From Strongylocentrotus droebachiensis (taxonomy: Eukaryota; Echinodermata; Echinoidea; Camarodonta; Strongylocentrotidae), in contig JAVYIG010000639.1 in assembly GCA_035222895.1 (NCBI GenBank), forward strand, positions 372,001-436,000: a stretch of 64,000 nt of DNA, given 5' to 3'. Both the position numbers and the translations under genes were made by a program. Positions 25,310 through 47,939 of this stretch are shown in pieces (within the stretch, counting starts at the first letter, position 1; each line of letters begins with the position of its first letter). The notes under the pieces are model-generated. The model was not told the origin of the DNA, did no database searches, and saw nothing but the letters and a program-made list of their open reading frames with translations.

Positions 25310-25901
25310 ACTTTTTTGTTGTTGTTGTTTTAGTCTTAAGGGCGTGTGTCATTCAATTATGAATATTAACGCCGAATTCAAGTTTTTTAACTATTGTAGC
25401 CTCGTTTAAATGATTTTATTTTAAATGTTTTAAATAGATTGTTTCGGTTTTGTCTGTCGCTCCAATTTGGGGTATTCTTAGGGGGCTAGGAACAGTGTGT
25501 GGTGGAAGTGTGGTCGGGTGGAGTGTGTGTCACATGATGGGGAGGGGGGGGGGGTAGTAGTAGTAGTGTGTTTGGTTGGATGGGGTTATTTGTTTTATGA
25601 TACAACTGATTTCATTTTTGTTTTCATCAATTGTACAATGTATGTAATGTAAATGTTTTGAATTATGTCAAGGAAAAAAAAAAGTACTTTATTTCTAAAA
25701 ATTAATTTGTATTGTTTGAAATTTGTTTTGGAGTAGGGGGTAGGGGAACGAAACGAAACATCTCTCGTCTCATTTTATTCCTTGTTTTGGTTTAATTGTC
25801 ATTTTTTTAGGATTTAGGTACCTTTCGTTTTTTCTAACTACTACATAATTGTATGAATATAATTTTGCACCATTTTGTATATTAATTGTGCTGTTAATGT
25901 A

Positions 25902-26997
25902 TAGGATTTTCCGGCCAAATTCGTTAATTTGTCTTGCGTTCAAATTCGACGATTTTAGTGCTGTCAGATATATCTTGGGTTTATATTCCTTTTTCTAGTT
26001 TTCAAATCTATGAAGTGTTTGTTAAAATCTATGTATGTTTCATTCAAATTAATGACTAATGTGCTTCTTTCGCTATTTGGTCATTCGATTTGGCGCAACA
26101 CGATTTCTGACATCGCGAAGGTGTACTTTTAGCTTTCGAATTCATTTGTAGCATTCAAATTAGCACTTTGGGCACTTGAAATTCATGGTCAATATACATT
26201 TCTCGTTTATTACACACATTTTATAGCTCATTCTTTTTCTTTCAAGATTGTTTTTTCCATGTGTATTTCATCATATTTTATTTTCTTACATTTATACACT
26301 TTATATACTTTTAGATTTATCTGATATTCATCATCCTTAAGTTTGATTGTTCAGAAAAAAAACGACTTACATCTACGGACTTGATGGTCTCAATATTTTT
26401 GTAAATTTTCATGTAAGGAAGTTTTTTGTCTTGTGTTTCATCATAAATTTATTACAATTTCATTATGGAGGAAGGGTACAATATTGTGACTGGGGTAGGT
26501 ATTTTTGTATCCCCACTTTTCCGGGGTATATGAACATGTCCGTGCAGAAATGCCATATCCCTTGATTTCGCCCCTTCTTTACCTAATGTCTGACTACACC
26601 CATATGCATTGTCCTCAAAATTAATAAATGGAATAACAGAGAAGACCCTAATGGCAAATCATGCATTTAATTGCATTTTAAAAAAACTGTAAAAGTGTGT
26701 TGCATTTCCTCCCCCTAACATTCCTAACTTGAATAAACATAATTCGAATACGAATGACAGGTGTTAATTTGAATGATAAAAATGACGCGTCGACAAGTGA
26801 CGATCAATTTGAATGCTAGTTGAGCAGTTTCTAAATTAAATGACAGATCTATGAAACCCTTCGACCAAAATCCTAAATTAAATACCAAAACGGGAAAATT
26901 GAATGATAATTGGCATGGCAAAGCCGATCTGCGCTAACTTAAATGCAAAGTAAATGAATTCGAATGACAAACTCGCGAATTTCGCCGGGAAATCCTA
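25902..26997. mobile_element. TA-flanked foldback element
   Basis: TA at 25900-25901 and 26998-26999 flank inverted ends TAGGATTTTCCGGCCAAATT and AATTTCGCCGGGAAATCCTA. Inverted similarity continues inward through AAATTCG / CGAATT and TTTGAATG / CATTCAAA blocks. About 1.1 kb, no transposase frame. Confidence 0.65.
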
Positions 26998-27294
26998 TAT
27001 TATATTTTTTTGTTAAGAGAAAAATGATAAAATAACATTTAAAAAACCACAACATCCACAATGTCACACGGCATAGCTTTCTTTTAATTAAACATCCACC
27101 GCTGGAAGACATATTAAGTCCGTGAATGAATAAAATATATTTGGAAATAATTGTGATTCTTTTTTAATAAAAATGATGTTTCTCCCCTTATTCGTACAAT
27201 TCTATTCTACGGTATATTCTTCTGATAAAAAGTGATGCATCTCGAATCATGGAATGCTTGTTGAATGATGAAATAGATACAATGCACTCTCTAA

Positions 27295-27395
27295 AAAACA
27301 AATCGAGTGATCACTGACGTCACTCCTCTTGATAGTGAACATGTAGTGAAAATAGAGTGAACATTCACTCTTCTCTTCTTAGAGAGCACTCTAAT
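27295..27395 (+). repeat. Short dispersed repeat, copy 1
   Basis: CGAGTGATCACTGACGTCAC, then GTAGTGAAAATAGAGTGAAC and a short palindrome GAGTGAACATTCACTC. A near copy lies at 32056-32151. Confidence 0.7.
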
Positions 27396-27966
27396 GTCCT
27401 TTGGCAAGATATTTACCTGCATTTGCTACTCTCCACCCCAGGGGGGGATCCAGGATTTGCCGATAGGGGGGGCCTAAAATGTGGAAATCGCGCCGACCAA
27501 TATCTCGCTCAGTGGGGGGGGGGGGGGGGGGGGGGGGGTAGTGATCATAATTTATTTTCTCGTATTTGACCTCGAAAATGTGAAAATCGTGCCGACCAAT
27601 ATCTCGCTCAGTGGGGGGGGGGGGGGGGGGGGGGTAGTGATCATAATTTTTTTCCCTCGTATTTGACCTCGAAAATGTGAAAATCGTGCCGACCAATATT
27701 TCGCTCAGTGGGGGGGGGGGGGGGGGGTGGTATGCAAAAAAAAAAAAAGAGCCAGGGGGGGGGGCCGGGCCCGTCGGGCCCCCCCCCCCCGTGGATCCGC
27801 GCCTGCTCCACCCAGGTGTTCATAATTATGGTTGGACGAGCAAGTGTGCGCCTGAATCCGATGACCGGGGTAATAATATATCTGTAAAGTGCTTATATAG
27901 GCACATCGTTGGATCGATGTATTGAGCGCTATATAAAAACGGAATATTATTATTATTATTATTAAA
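27396..27966 (+). mobile_element. SINE split by a hAT insertion
   Basis: The left part (27396-27438) has CCTTTGGCAAGATATTTACC. The right part (27814-27966) has CCTGAATCCGATGACCGGGG, GAGCGCTATATAAAAACGG and an (ATT)n tail. Removing 27439-27805 plus one CTCCACCC copy restores the CTCCACCCAGGTG core seen in the SINE at 15109. Confidence 0.85.
27439..27805. mobile_element. hAT MITE with 8 bp target duplication
   Basis: CTCCACCC at 27431-27438 and 27806-27813. Termini are CAGGGGGGGATCCAGG and CGTGGATCCGCGCCTG. The interior is three roughly 100 bp units of GACCTCGAAAATGTGAAAAT with a poly-G tract each. An 8 bp duplication and a CAGG start are hAT signatures. Confidence 0.88.
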
Positions 27967-28435
27967 GAATTCTTGCCCTTTGATGTACAATATTCCGTTA
28001 CGAAAATGTAAGATATATATAAATGAAGATATTCTTGGCATTATGTGATGCCTTTTAGCATGACACGGGTGCAGTCGTTTTCTTAAAAATGTGACGTACC
28101 AGTTGAAGTTGTACATGTATCACGCACCAAGCTTTAGTTGGAAATATTTTTTCAAATCAATAACAAAACCTCAACTTTTCAATGAGGTAAAATCAGAGCT
28201 GAGAAGATAGAAACTATATTTGGTGCAAAATATATAACAGGGAAACAATTGTAACTAATTTCATTTAAAAATACTAAAATATAGCAGTTGGAAAATCTAT
28301 TTCATTAATAAGAAACCTTCACTCAAGAGCACCAACTAATTATTTATTCAATTTGAAGTACAAAGCAGAGGCGGCCCTCCCGGGGGGGGGGGGGGGGGCA
28401 GGGGGGCACAGTGCCCCCCACTTTTTCAAGCACCC

Positions 28436-28735
28436 GAAAAGTGCCCCTTTTTACATAGGAAAAGTGCCCCTTTTTACATAGAAATAGTGCACCCTTTTAC
28501 TTTGAAAAGTGCCCCTATTAATTTATAAAAGTGCCCCTTCCCTTTTTTAACTCTGAGAAGTGCCCCCTTTTACTTGGACACGTGCCTCTTTTCCTTCGAC
28601 AAGTTCCCATTTTCCTTTGCAATAAGTGTCCATTTTCCATTCTCATAAGTGCCCTCTTTAATCTCTAGTAAGTGCCCCTCGTTAGGTACGAGAAGTGCCT
28701 TTTTCACTTTTAATAAGTGCCCCCTTCACATATGG
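28436..28735 (+). repeat. AAGTGCCCCTTTT satellite, left block
   Basis: About 11-12 diverged units with variable spacing inside the hAT element. Confidence 0.85.
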
Positions 28736-29949
28736 AAACGTTTGCTTGTATTTGTCTCATAAAAGAAGTTGATCACAAACTGACTCCTACACGGTGTTGA
28801 GTGCTCAGGGGTCACATGCCACTGGCTTCATCGAGTAGGTAGTTCCATTATGTGAATGGGTAAATTAACTATTACAAAATGAGGGGACACATTACATTGT
28901 ACAATAGGGACACACATTGTTTTATTGTGCAGAACATACTCTTTTATTGACTAATTACTTATTGCATGAAACTATATAACCAAAATGCATTTGTGTTCTG
29001 GCAATTGGAGTACAAAGAATGATAGCAGGTGAATTAAATGCTTCAACAGCAACACAAACACCTGGGAAGCTAGAAAGCATCCATACATTTGAATAATTTA
29101 GTTGATAAACGACTCCGCATGTGGATGTTTGTTGGAGCAGAAAGCAATGGATTCTTAACAACACGAACCCATTTAACAGAATGTCGGAACGTAAATTAAA
29201 TTTGGCGCGGTTGGAAAATGCATCTTTCTACCCTGCGACTTTAATGGTACGATCCAGTAAAATAAAACAGTAAAATGGCTCTTATTTTAAAATTACTCAT
29301 TAAATGAAACCCAAAACTTTAGTGATATCAGGAAAAATATGTTAAATCTTACTAATAGTTAAAAAAAGATGTATAAACATTGTGAAATGTCGCATTTTAC
29401 GATAAAAGACGCCAATTTAGCGAAGATGACGTCGTTAGTGCGCTTGCATCAGGGAATTCGAGGTCAAAAGGTCAATTCAGACACTGATAAGTTATTGGTC
29501 GAGCCTTTTTGTTTCCGTTATTCCGACAAAATTATACAATCAATCAAAACAAGTTTAATACCAGAAGAAAGCTAACGATTAGTATTTTCATTAACCGCTT
29601 GCCCCAAAGTCGCTTGACTACAGTGAAACGAGTGAGAGCTTGCGAGAGCGGCCAAAGTGTGATTGAAACTCGCTATTTGCTCTTCTCCAACGCAAAAAGA
29701 GACGACATTGTGCTGGATAAATGTATTTTTTCCGACAAAAGTACAGAAAATTTGCATATGGTCTTTTTATATTATACTTTATGAAATGTTACCCGAGTGA
29801 ATTCCGGGCGCCCCAATGCTGGAAAGAAACGCACATTTTAGAAAACATCACTTTTTCATGGAAAAATGTTTATTTGTTCTAATATATGCACGCAAGTCAG
29901 ATTGAGCGGATGATACAACGTTTCCATATGCTCTGATAATTGTCCTATT

Positions 29950-30690
29950 TGATTGTGAGAGGTGCCTCTTTTACTTTGACAAGTGCCCCTTTCCCTTTGT
30001 AAGAAGTGCCCCTTCCCCTTTTATAACTAACCCCATTTTAATTCGGATAATTAAGCGCACCTTATATTTCCACATGTGACCTTTTTCCTTTTTAATAAGT
30101 GCCCCTTTTCTTAATGATAAGTGCCCTATTAAAAAAGAGCCCCTTCCCCTTGTCATAAGTGCCCCTTCTCTGGTTAATGACCCTTTTCAGGTACGAGAAA
30201 TTACTCTTTTTCACTTCAGATAATGCCTCCTTCACCTCCGATAAATGCCCTTTTAAAATCTGATCGGTACCCAATTTCTTTCAACTAATGCACATTTTCC
30301 TTCATTACAAGTGCCCCCTTTTCATTCACATAAGTGCCCCTTTTCATATCTGGTCATTGCCCCTTTTCAAGTGCGATAAGTGCCTCTTTTCACCTCTGAT
30401 AATTTCCCTTTTAACAATGATACGTGCCCTTTTCCTTTCTGATAAGGGACCTATCCCCTTTTCATCAATGCCCCTTTTCACCTCTTATAATTGCCCCTAT
30501 CAAAATCTGATGGAGGCCCCTTTTCCTTCGACAAATGCCCATTTCCTATTCTCTTTACTAACTTTTTTCATCCCTGGTGAGTGCCTCTTTTTGAGGGTGA
30601 AAGAAGTTCCCCATTTCCACCTCTGATAATTACTCTTTGTACTTTGGCACATGCTCCTTTTCACTCCTGATAAGTGTCCCCTTCTCCTCT
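29950..30690 (+). repeat. AAGTGCCCCTTTT satellite, right block
   Basis: About 25-30 diverged units (GATAAGTGCCCCTTTTC and variants). Some chance open frames exist here but they are repeat translations. Confidence 0.85.
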
Positions 30691-32055
30691 CATCACTAAA
30701 CGCGCACTAGCTAATTTCAAGCGACTAAGAGCAATTTCCCCCAAAGATCGCTCGCTATGCTCGCAGGCATCTATAGATGATATACTTATGTTACTTATCA
30801 AAGGTCTTTTCAGTCTTCCGTTATGAGAATGTGCTTATAACCCCATTAGATTTGAGCTTTCTCCTCTTTATAAGATATAATTTTTTCGCACTGCGACCTC
30901 ACACATCTTAAAATTTTTCCTCGCTCGCTTCGCTCGCTCGCAAACCAGTTTTTAAACAATCATGATGCTTAAGCAATATCTTGTATGGTGTATAAAGTGA
31001 AACAAATATTTAAATCATCCCTGATAATTGTAATCACAATGTAGGGGTATATACTAATGTCTAAAAAATTGTATATTTTCGCTTTGAGATTTCTCTTTGT
31101 AGGTGCCCTTTTTTTTCCCAGAAAGTGTCCTTTTTTCTTGGTGCCCCCCACTTTGGAGGTCGCTCGGCCGCCCCTGGTACAAAGGATAATAGCAGGTGAA
31201 TAAAATGCGTCATCACTATACACACCTGGGAAGAAAGCATCCATAAATCTGAATACATTAATACTTGATACACAACTTCACATAACGGTCACGTGATATG
31301 GCGATACCCCCCCCCCCCCGATGCCCATGTAGTGCTGAGAAAATGTTCATTCTTGCCGCCTCTCTCATACACTTTGGTAGGTAATCTTAATGGGCAAGAA
31401 TATAATAAACCCCTCAGAATAAATAAAGTTATTTCTTGGGGTGAGATTTCCTTTGGGTTTAACAATCCGAATTTCGAAAGTAGGCCTACCGCTTGAAGTA
31501 TAACTGAATGGATATGAATAAAAGGCAACCATAAACGAATGGTACGATTGCTTGGAAAAAGGGGTATGTAGGCCCTACTTGTGGAATAAAGCTGGAATAA
31601 AGAACGCTAGTATAAGTTAAAATAAGTGCTTCAATAGTCTGAAGCTCGGCTAAAGTAATATATATTTATATAATGTATTAACTCTGGTGCCGTCCATGCA
31701 AAGATTAGGGGGGGGGGGGGCGAGAAAATAAAAGAAAGAACTGGAGGAAACAGATAAAAAAATACATATGGGACGATCGACGAATATAATATGAAGAAAA
31801 GAGCCTAAAGTAGAGAAAGATCTAGATAAAAACGGAAACAAATTTGTTTGACATGATGTACATTAATCTTCATTACCAACAATTTCGGTAATGAAGAAAA
31901 AACAATTAATTTATTTATTTTTAAGATTAGATGAGATTTCATTTGACTCTATCGACCCCCTTCAGGGGTATGAGAGCACAACATATTTACAATACAATAC
32001 ATAAAGATATATAAAACAAAGTAAGATATGATAATAAAATACATACCCCCTAAAA

Positions 32056-32151
32056 AACACGAGTGATCACGGACGTCACTCCTCCGGAGAGTGAAAATGT
32101 AGTGAAAATAGAGTGAACATTCACTCTTTTCTTCTTGAGAGCACTCACAAA
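32056..32151 (+). repeat. Short dispersed repeat, copy 2
   Basis: Near copy of 27295-27395 with the same GAGTGAACATTCACTC palindrome. Confidence 0.7.
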
Positions 32152-32334
32152 TCAATAGATATTCACTACTCTGGAAATCCTCTGGACGGCCATGCATTAT
32201 GGCTCAAGGCATGGGCACACAGAAGATCTTTTCATGTTGGGAACCGGGGTAAAATGCAATAAATTTTTGAAAATTTATTGCATTTTCTGTTTTTTTTTAA
32301 TCTATGGAAACTGCCCCCTACCCTAGCCCCCGCT

Positions 32335-32515
32335 GCGTACAGTCATGGTTCAGTGACAAAGCAATGGCCTCGTAACTGTGAGGCCCCAGGATCAAAACCG
32401 TGTCGATGTGCTATATTAGTGCCCTTTTGTGGGGCATTAATCCTCATTACTGTCATTTATGACTTAAGGGCATAGGTCCCCTAGTTGAGAAGCATAGTAG
32501 CATACATATATGCTT
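32335..32515 (+). mobile_element. Degenerate tRNA-derived SINE
   Basis: A-box-like TGGTTCAGTGAC and B-box-like GGATCAAAACC about 45 bp apart, followed by a body that does not match the other SINEs here. Confidence 0.45.
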
Positions 32516-33468
32516 TAGCAGTCACGCAAAGCTCACATTGGCAAATTATTGTTCAATAAATCTGAGAATATATACTATTATCTAGATCTATTTTTTTTAA
32601 ATTATTTTTAAAATAATTCCATAAATTAGAATTTAAAAAAAAATTCCACCTTTATGAGCGACAGTGTATTTTCTACACAATGACAACCATTTAGATAATT
32701 GAGACTGGGTACCTCTTTCCATAAGTAATTTTTAAAAGATTATAGAATCTAAATGAATATTTACAATGACTTCCTTAACTACTTTTAGCCAAAAACCTAC
32801 CATTCTACCATTGTTTTTTCATTATTCACACGCAATTTCCATTTCTCACAGTAGTTAGACAGAGCATCTAAAGCCATTTGGAGTTCCTCTGGATTTTCAG
32901 CCAAGATAAGAGTATCATCTGCATATAGCAATGAATATAAATTAATAAATAAGTCTTCATCAGAAACTTTATTAAGAACATATCAGAACATACCCCATCA
33001 TATAAATACCGTAAACCTTCAATTTTGGTTCGAATATATCCAACGAAATCATAAAGATAAATGGCGAAAAGTAAGGGGGATAAATTATTACCCTGCCTTA
33101 TACCCCCAATATTAAAAGCAAATGTTTCAAAGGTGTGACCACATGTCGTAACACACGACTAAGCAGAGGCATACATATTCTTAATGTCTTTAAATACCTT
33201 GCCGTTTACTCCTGACAATAATAATTTATACCAAAGGGATGCTCGATCTTTCATATCAAAGGCTTTTCTAAAATCCACTAATTAAGGCGCAATAAATCCT
33301 CCTCCCCTTTGACAAACAAATATCCAGTAAAGATTTCAACACAAATTCATGATCCATTGTGGAATAACCTTAGCAAAACCTGCCTGTTCTTCTCCAAGTA
33401 CAGATTCATTTTCAAAATATAAAGTAATTCTATGATTCAATAATGAAGTAAACAACTTCAGTGGCGGA

Positions 33469-35824
33469 TCCAGGAATTTCTTACCGGGGGGGGGGGGGGG
33501 GCACAATATCGCATTAGGCGAAATATTAAAAAAAATAATGGAGCGAGGCGTCAGCGGCGAGGGAGCGGAGCGACCAAGCGGGGGTGGGTCTAGAGGGGGG
33601 TCAGAACCCCCTCCGTGAGTGTGAAGCATTAGCCATCTAGAACCACATTAATTAGGCGCATTTTTAGGCACTTCCTGGAGTAATATGGCGTAAAATTGCT
33701 CTCTCCTACCCCCTCCAAGAGTAGGGATCATTTGCAATTTGAAAACCATATTTGGCGCATTAATGTGCACCGGCACTTACTGGAAAAAAACGAGGCCTTC
33801 TGATTGATTAGAAGTTAGAGAAAAATGATCTGTCACGTCGAGAGACGTTGTATAAATTATGCTTCGTTGCTGCACAATGCACAAAGCCGGTGGTCTGGCA
33901 ATTCACCAGTAGTAAAACATTATCTCGAGTGTACAAACTGTGTTGTTATCAGGGGCGTCGCTAGACCTTTTTCAGTGGGGGCGGGGTGTAGAGGCCACCA
34001 ATTACCGACAAATATATTAATGCCAATGTCCCAACGTCTACATATTTAACCCTATAAACCCAGGGCCAGGAACTAAGTAATTTTTTAGTTCCCCCCTACC
34101 GTGCGAAGCGCGGAAGCTTTGACACTTCATTAAATTATTAGAGAAAGAAGACGATTCGTTGTACCGTTCCCGACTCTAACTTCTTGTTTCGCCCCTCCCG
34201 CGCGAAGCGCAGAATCTATGATGTTTCATTTAATTAATAGAGAAAGAAGACGATTCATTGTACTGTTTTCGACTCTTAATCCTTGTATGAATTCAGTATC
34301 CCCCTCCCGCGCGAAGCGCGGAAGCTTTGAAGTTTCATTAAATTATTACTGTTAATCCTTGTGTGATTAATTTTTGGCTTTTCCGCCCGAAGCGCGGAAG
34401 CTTTCACGTTTAATTAAATTATTAGAGTAAAAAAGACGATTCGTTGTATCGTGTCCTTGTCTTAATTCAGGTTCCCTCCTCCCGCGCGAAGTGCGGAAGC
34501 TTTGATGTTTCATTAAATTATTAGAGAAAAAAAGACGGATCGTTGTATCATTTTCGACTCTTAATCCTTGTCTGATTTCAGTTTCCCCCTGCCGCGCGAA
34601 GCGCGAAGGTTTAACGTTTTATTAAATTATTAGAGGGAAAGGAGACGATTCGTTGTACCGTTCTTTACTCTTAAACCTTATCTGAATTCAGTTTTGACGT
34701 TTCATTTAATTTTTAGAGAAAGAAGACGATTTGTCGACTGTTTTCGTTTTTTAATCCTTGTCTGAATTCAGTTTCCCCCTCCTTTGACGTTTTATTAAAT
34801 TATTAGAGAAAAAAGACGATTCGTTGTACTGTATTCGACTCTTAATCCTTGTCTGAAAGTAGTTTACCCCTCCGAAGGGGCGGAAGCTTTGACGTTTTAC
34901 CGAATTCAAACTTCTGCATTGATATAGTAAACGAGGATCGAGCAAGAATACCGACACAGCGAACCCGACACAGCAACATGATTATATCTGTGCGTATTTC
35001 TTTTGCCCCCTCGACGTGGTGACTCCACCCAACATTTCCCTCTCTCTCTCTTACTTCCACCCCTCTTCTCTTATTTTGTTTCCTTTTTCTCTTCTTTCCC
35101 CCCTTTTTTTCCTTCTTTCTTTTCCTCTTTTTCTTTTTTCTCTTTCTTTCTTCTCTTTTCTTTCCTTTCTTCCCTTTCTTTTCCTTTTCTTTTTTCTTTT
35201 CTTTCCCTTTACCTCTCATGGCCATGATGGCCCTCCCCTTCTCCTCATTTTCCCCGACAGCAGCGCAATTTTACCGCCAATATCCTGACATGTGGGGGGG
35301 GGGGGGGGGGCGGGGGAGTGTTGCACCCCACGCCCCCTTTAGCAACGACCCTGGTTATTATCCCATTATTCTTTTAAAAGAAATGCAATTCCTCATGCTT
35401 TCGCACCTCTTTTGTATCGTTGTTTAATTCTCTTTCATTTGTTTCGATCCTTTCTCCTTTAACTCACAAAAATGCTCTCTTCCCCCCTTTTCCATCTTTT
35501 TTTCTTCTTCTTGTGCTTTTTTTTGGGGGGGGGGGGGTTGGGTACACGTCTGGCAGGAGGGACCCCATACTATGCACACTGCAAAATTGCGTGCCCCCCT
35601 CCGCCCCTTTCCCGGTAAAAAAATCACCCCCTTTCTTTCTTTTCCCTTCTCATTATTCTATTTTCCCTCCCTTTTCTCTCCTTCGTCTTTCCGTCCTTTC
35701 TTCTTATTCCGCCTTTTATCTCCTCTCTCTTTCCCTCTTCCCCCTTTCACTCTCCTTTTTTTTTTACCGGGGGGGGGGGGGGGCGGGGGCACGTGCTCCC
35801 TGTGCCCCCCTGAATCCGCCGCTG
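33469..35824. mobile_element. CAGTGGCGGATCCAGG element with 5 bp duplication
   Basis: Inverted termini CAGTGGCGGATCCAGG and CCTGAATCCGCCGCTG, with AACTT on both sides (33464-33468 and 35825-35829). The ends are hAT-like; a 5 bp duplication fits the 5 bp hAT subgroup. The interior holds a roughly 130 bp satellite (34085-34900), CT-rich tracts and poly-G runs, and no transposase frame. Confidence 0.8.
34085..34900 (+). repeat. Satellite, about 130 bp x 6-7
   Basis: Units share CGCGCGAAGCGCGGAAGCTT (self-complementary core), then TTTCATTAAATTATTAGAGA, AAGACGATTCGTTGTA and CGACTCTTAATCCTTGTCTG. Confidence 0.85.
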
Positions 35825-37301
35825 AACTTTCCTAACTACAGCTTAAAAGGGTAATACCACGATAGTTGTCTGGATCTTTGTCCGACTCTTTGTTTTTGAA
35901 TATTTTGAACATTCAATCCAACACACCAATCATGAGGCACTATTCCACTTTCTAGAACTATATTAAAACAATTGTTATCACTTCCAGAACCTTACCGGTT
36001 ACTTTTTTTAAAAATTCATTGCCTTTTTGATCAATACCGCATGCCTTATTATTTCTCAATTTCTTAATCATCGAAATAACCTCCTCAATAGTTGTCCAAG
36101 TCTGACACCATTTCAGTTTGGTGTACTGCACCTGTTTTATCTTGAGCACTGAACATTCAAATGACGAAAATGATGTACAAAATAATTATTATTCAGTGAG
36201 TCCTTGTTATTGTTTTGCTCAGTTCCAGAGTTACAACTCAAATTTTCCAATACCCCTGTGGATTTGTATTTTATGTTGATCTGAGATTATCATTTAGAGA
36301 TTTGCTGTCATAAATCATTTTTCTACTAAGCAACTGTTTGTATTCCCTCGCTGCTTTACAAATGTCGACATTAATTTCTTCTATTTTATCAAATGGCTCA
36401 CCCTTCTTTTTACGCTTCAAGTTATTCTTGAAATTAAAATACGAATCCTTTTCCTGTTTATCCCTTTCCAGATTCATTATCGAACCGTGGTTTATTTACC
36501 TGTACACCAATTTTTTGCCTAAATTTTTTCTCCGAACTTCTTCTCACAGACCCCAACTTCTAGGGCAGCATTTACAAAAGAATGACAAAGAAGTGTACAA
36601 AAACCATCCTCACTCAACTGGGACGTTGGTCTTTCATTTATTGCACTCAGTTCACTCTTCATTTTATCTACGTAATTATCTAGATTTTATTTAAAGCTAG
36701 CAACTTTTCAGGCAGACCATTTAAAGGCAATATAGGCCTGTACGTTTCTCGCTCAGAGGATATAAATAAATCTTTATCCAATATTGAGGTTTCATTGCTA
36801 CTGGGTTCATCTAAAGAAATATCATTACATAATGTATTGGCAAAATCCATCGGGGAGGACTAACAGCCGTCGGTCCCCTGCATGCATGGTTGCTTAATTC
36901 ATTAACAAGCATGCTTTCTTATGTTATAGTTATAGCAGTCAGGTACAAACAGACACAAACAATTTTCATAATACCGACCATGGGATACAAGTGATTGAGC
37001 TGCTGTGCTAAAATATGATTACTAGCATATGTTTTTGAAAACATATCTCATTTACAAAAGTCCTATCGCAGGGAGATAGTACTTATCTATCATTGATCAT
37101 ATGACCTCGTTTAGACCAATCAGCTGATTGCAAGATTCTTAGTATGCGGGATATAAATATATATTATATATGTCGCATATAATCTACATCCATGCCTGAC
37201 CAAAATTATCCCTAGCCCTCTATTGTTCACAATGAGCAAGTATTGAGGCGGCTGCTGCTTTGAAACTGTAAATATCAGAGCTGAGAGGCAGTAGGGATAC
37301 G

Positions 37302-47300
<9,999 letters not shown>

Positions 47301-47839
47301 AGTCAGTGTGGTAATGACAAATTACCCAGTTCCTCTGGTAAAACTGAAGGGAATTCCACCCTTGATGTCTTTGAAAGAAAACAGGAGCACCGGAGAAAAA
47401 TCGCAAAAACAGATTGCAAAAATTAAGAAAGTAATCATATTTTCTTGATCGCCCATGGATCGTATTATCAGTACCCATAGCCGTTTGCACCCCAGGATAG
47501 TGAACTACATGTAGCTTGATGGCACATATGAAGTGCGATTACATGTACATGCATTTCTATCAATACAGATAAAACATTCTATGTAGACATGAACGCAATG
47601 GCATATGTAGGTATTATTGTGCCCGGGGCAAACAATTATATTGCGCCCCTCTCCCCCTGCTCTAACTTCCTAATTGTTTGAGCTAGTGAGCAAAGCAAAG
47701 GAGTGGCTGATATTTTGCATAATTTTTTATCCCTCCAAAACGCAATTTCTAATGCATTTTACCAATACATGCATATGCTGTAGGAAAATTCCCAGCCACA
47801 GAGAACTGCAATCATTTATGACATATTGCCTTGGGGGGA

Positions 47840-47932
47840 GGGGGAGGGGGGAGGGGGGAGGAGGAGAGGGGGAGGGGGAGGGGGGGGGGGGGGGAGGAGG
47901 GGTGGTGGGGGGGGGGGGGGGGTGGGGCTGAG
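47840..47932 (+). repeat. G-rich low-complexity tract
   Basis: GGGGGAGG units and uninterrupted G runs. The proline- or glycine-coding open frames across it are artefacts of composition. Confidence 0.95.
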
Positions 47933-47939
47933 GTCTCTT

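Larger units (their letters stand above)
28366..31176. mobile_element. hAT element carrying a gtgcccctttt satellite
   Basis: GTACAAAG is duplicated exactly at 28358-28365 and 31177-31184. Termini are CAGAGGCGGCCCTCC and GGTCGCTCGGCCGCCCCTG. The 2811 bp interior has two satellite blocks (28436-28735 and 29950-30690) built on AAGTGCCCCTTTT spaced by variable tens of bases, around a unique segment of about 1.2 kb. No transposase frame is visible, so it is non-autonomous. Confidence 0.88.
32810..36860 (-). pseudogene. Old LINE ORF2 remnant, split by a 2.36 kb insertion
   Basis: Minus-strand segments 36860-35825 and 33468-32810 read, with several stops and frameshifts, as a non-LTR retrotransposon. 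They show an endonuclease-RT linker, IRKLRNNKACGIDQ-like and NYRGITLL-like motifs, then LFTSLLNHRI, GEEQAGF, DFRKAFD, IRQGNNLSPLLFAIY and a YADD-region remnant. Deleting 33469-35824 and one AACTT rejoins the protein in frame between LLSC and GKLFTSLL. It is not functional. Confidence 0.8.

Noticed and set aside
29971..30626. Open frames across 29971-30626
   Set aside because: They are frames through the GTGCCCCTTTT satellite; they have no domain and no splice context.
35003..35860. Phe/Ser/Pro-rich open frames
   Set aside because: They are products of CT-rich low-complexity DNA and poly-G tracts inside a transposon.
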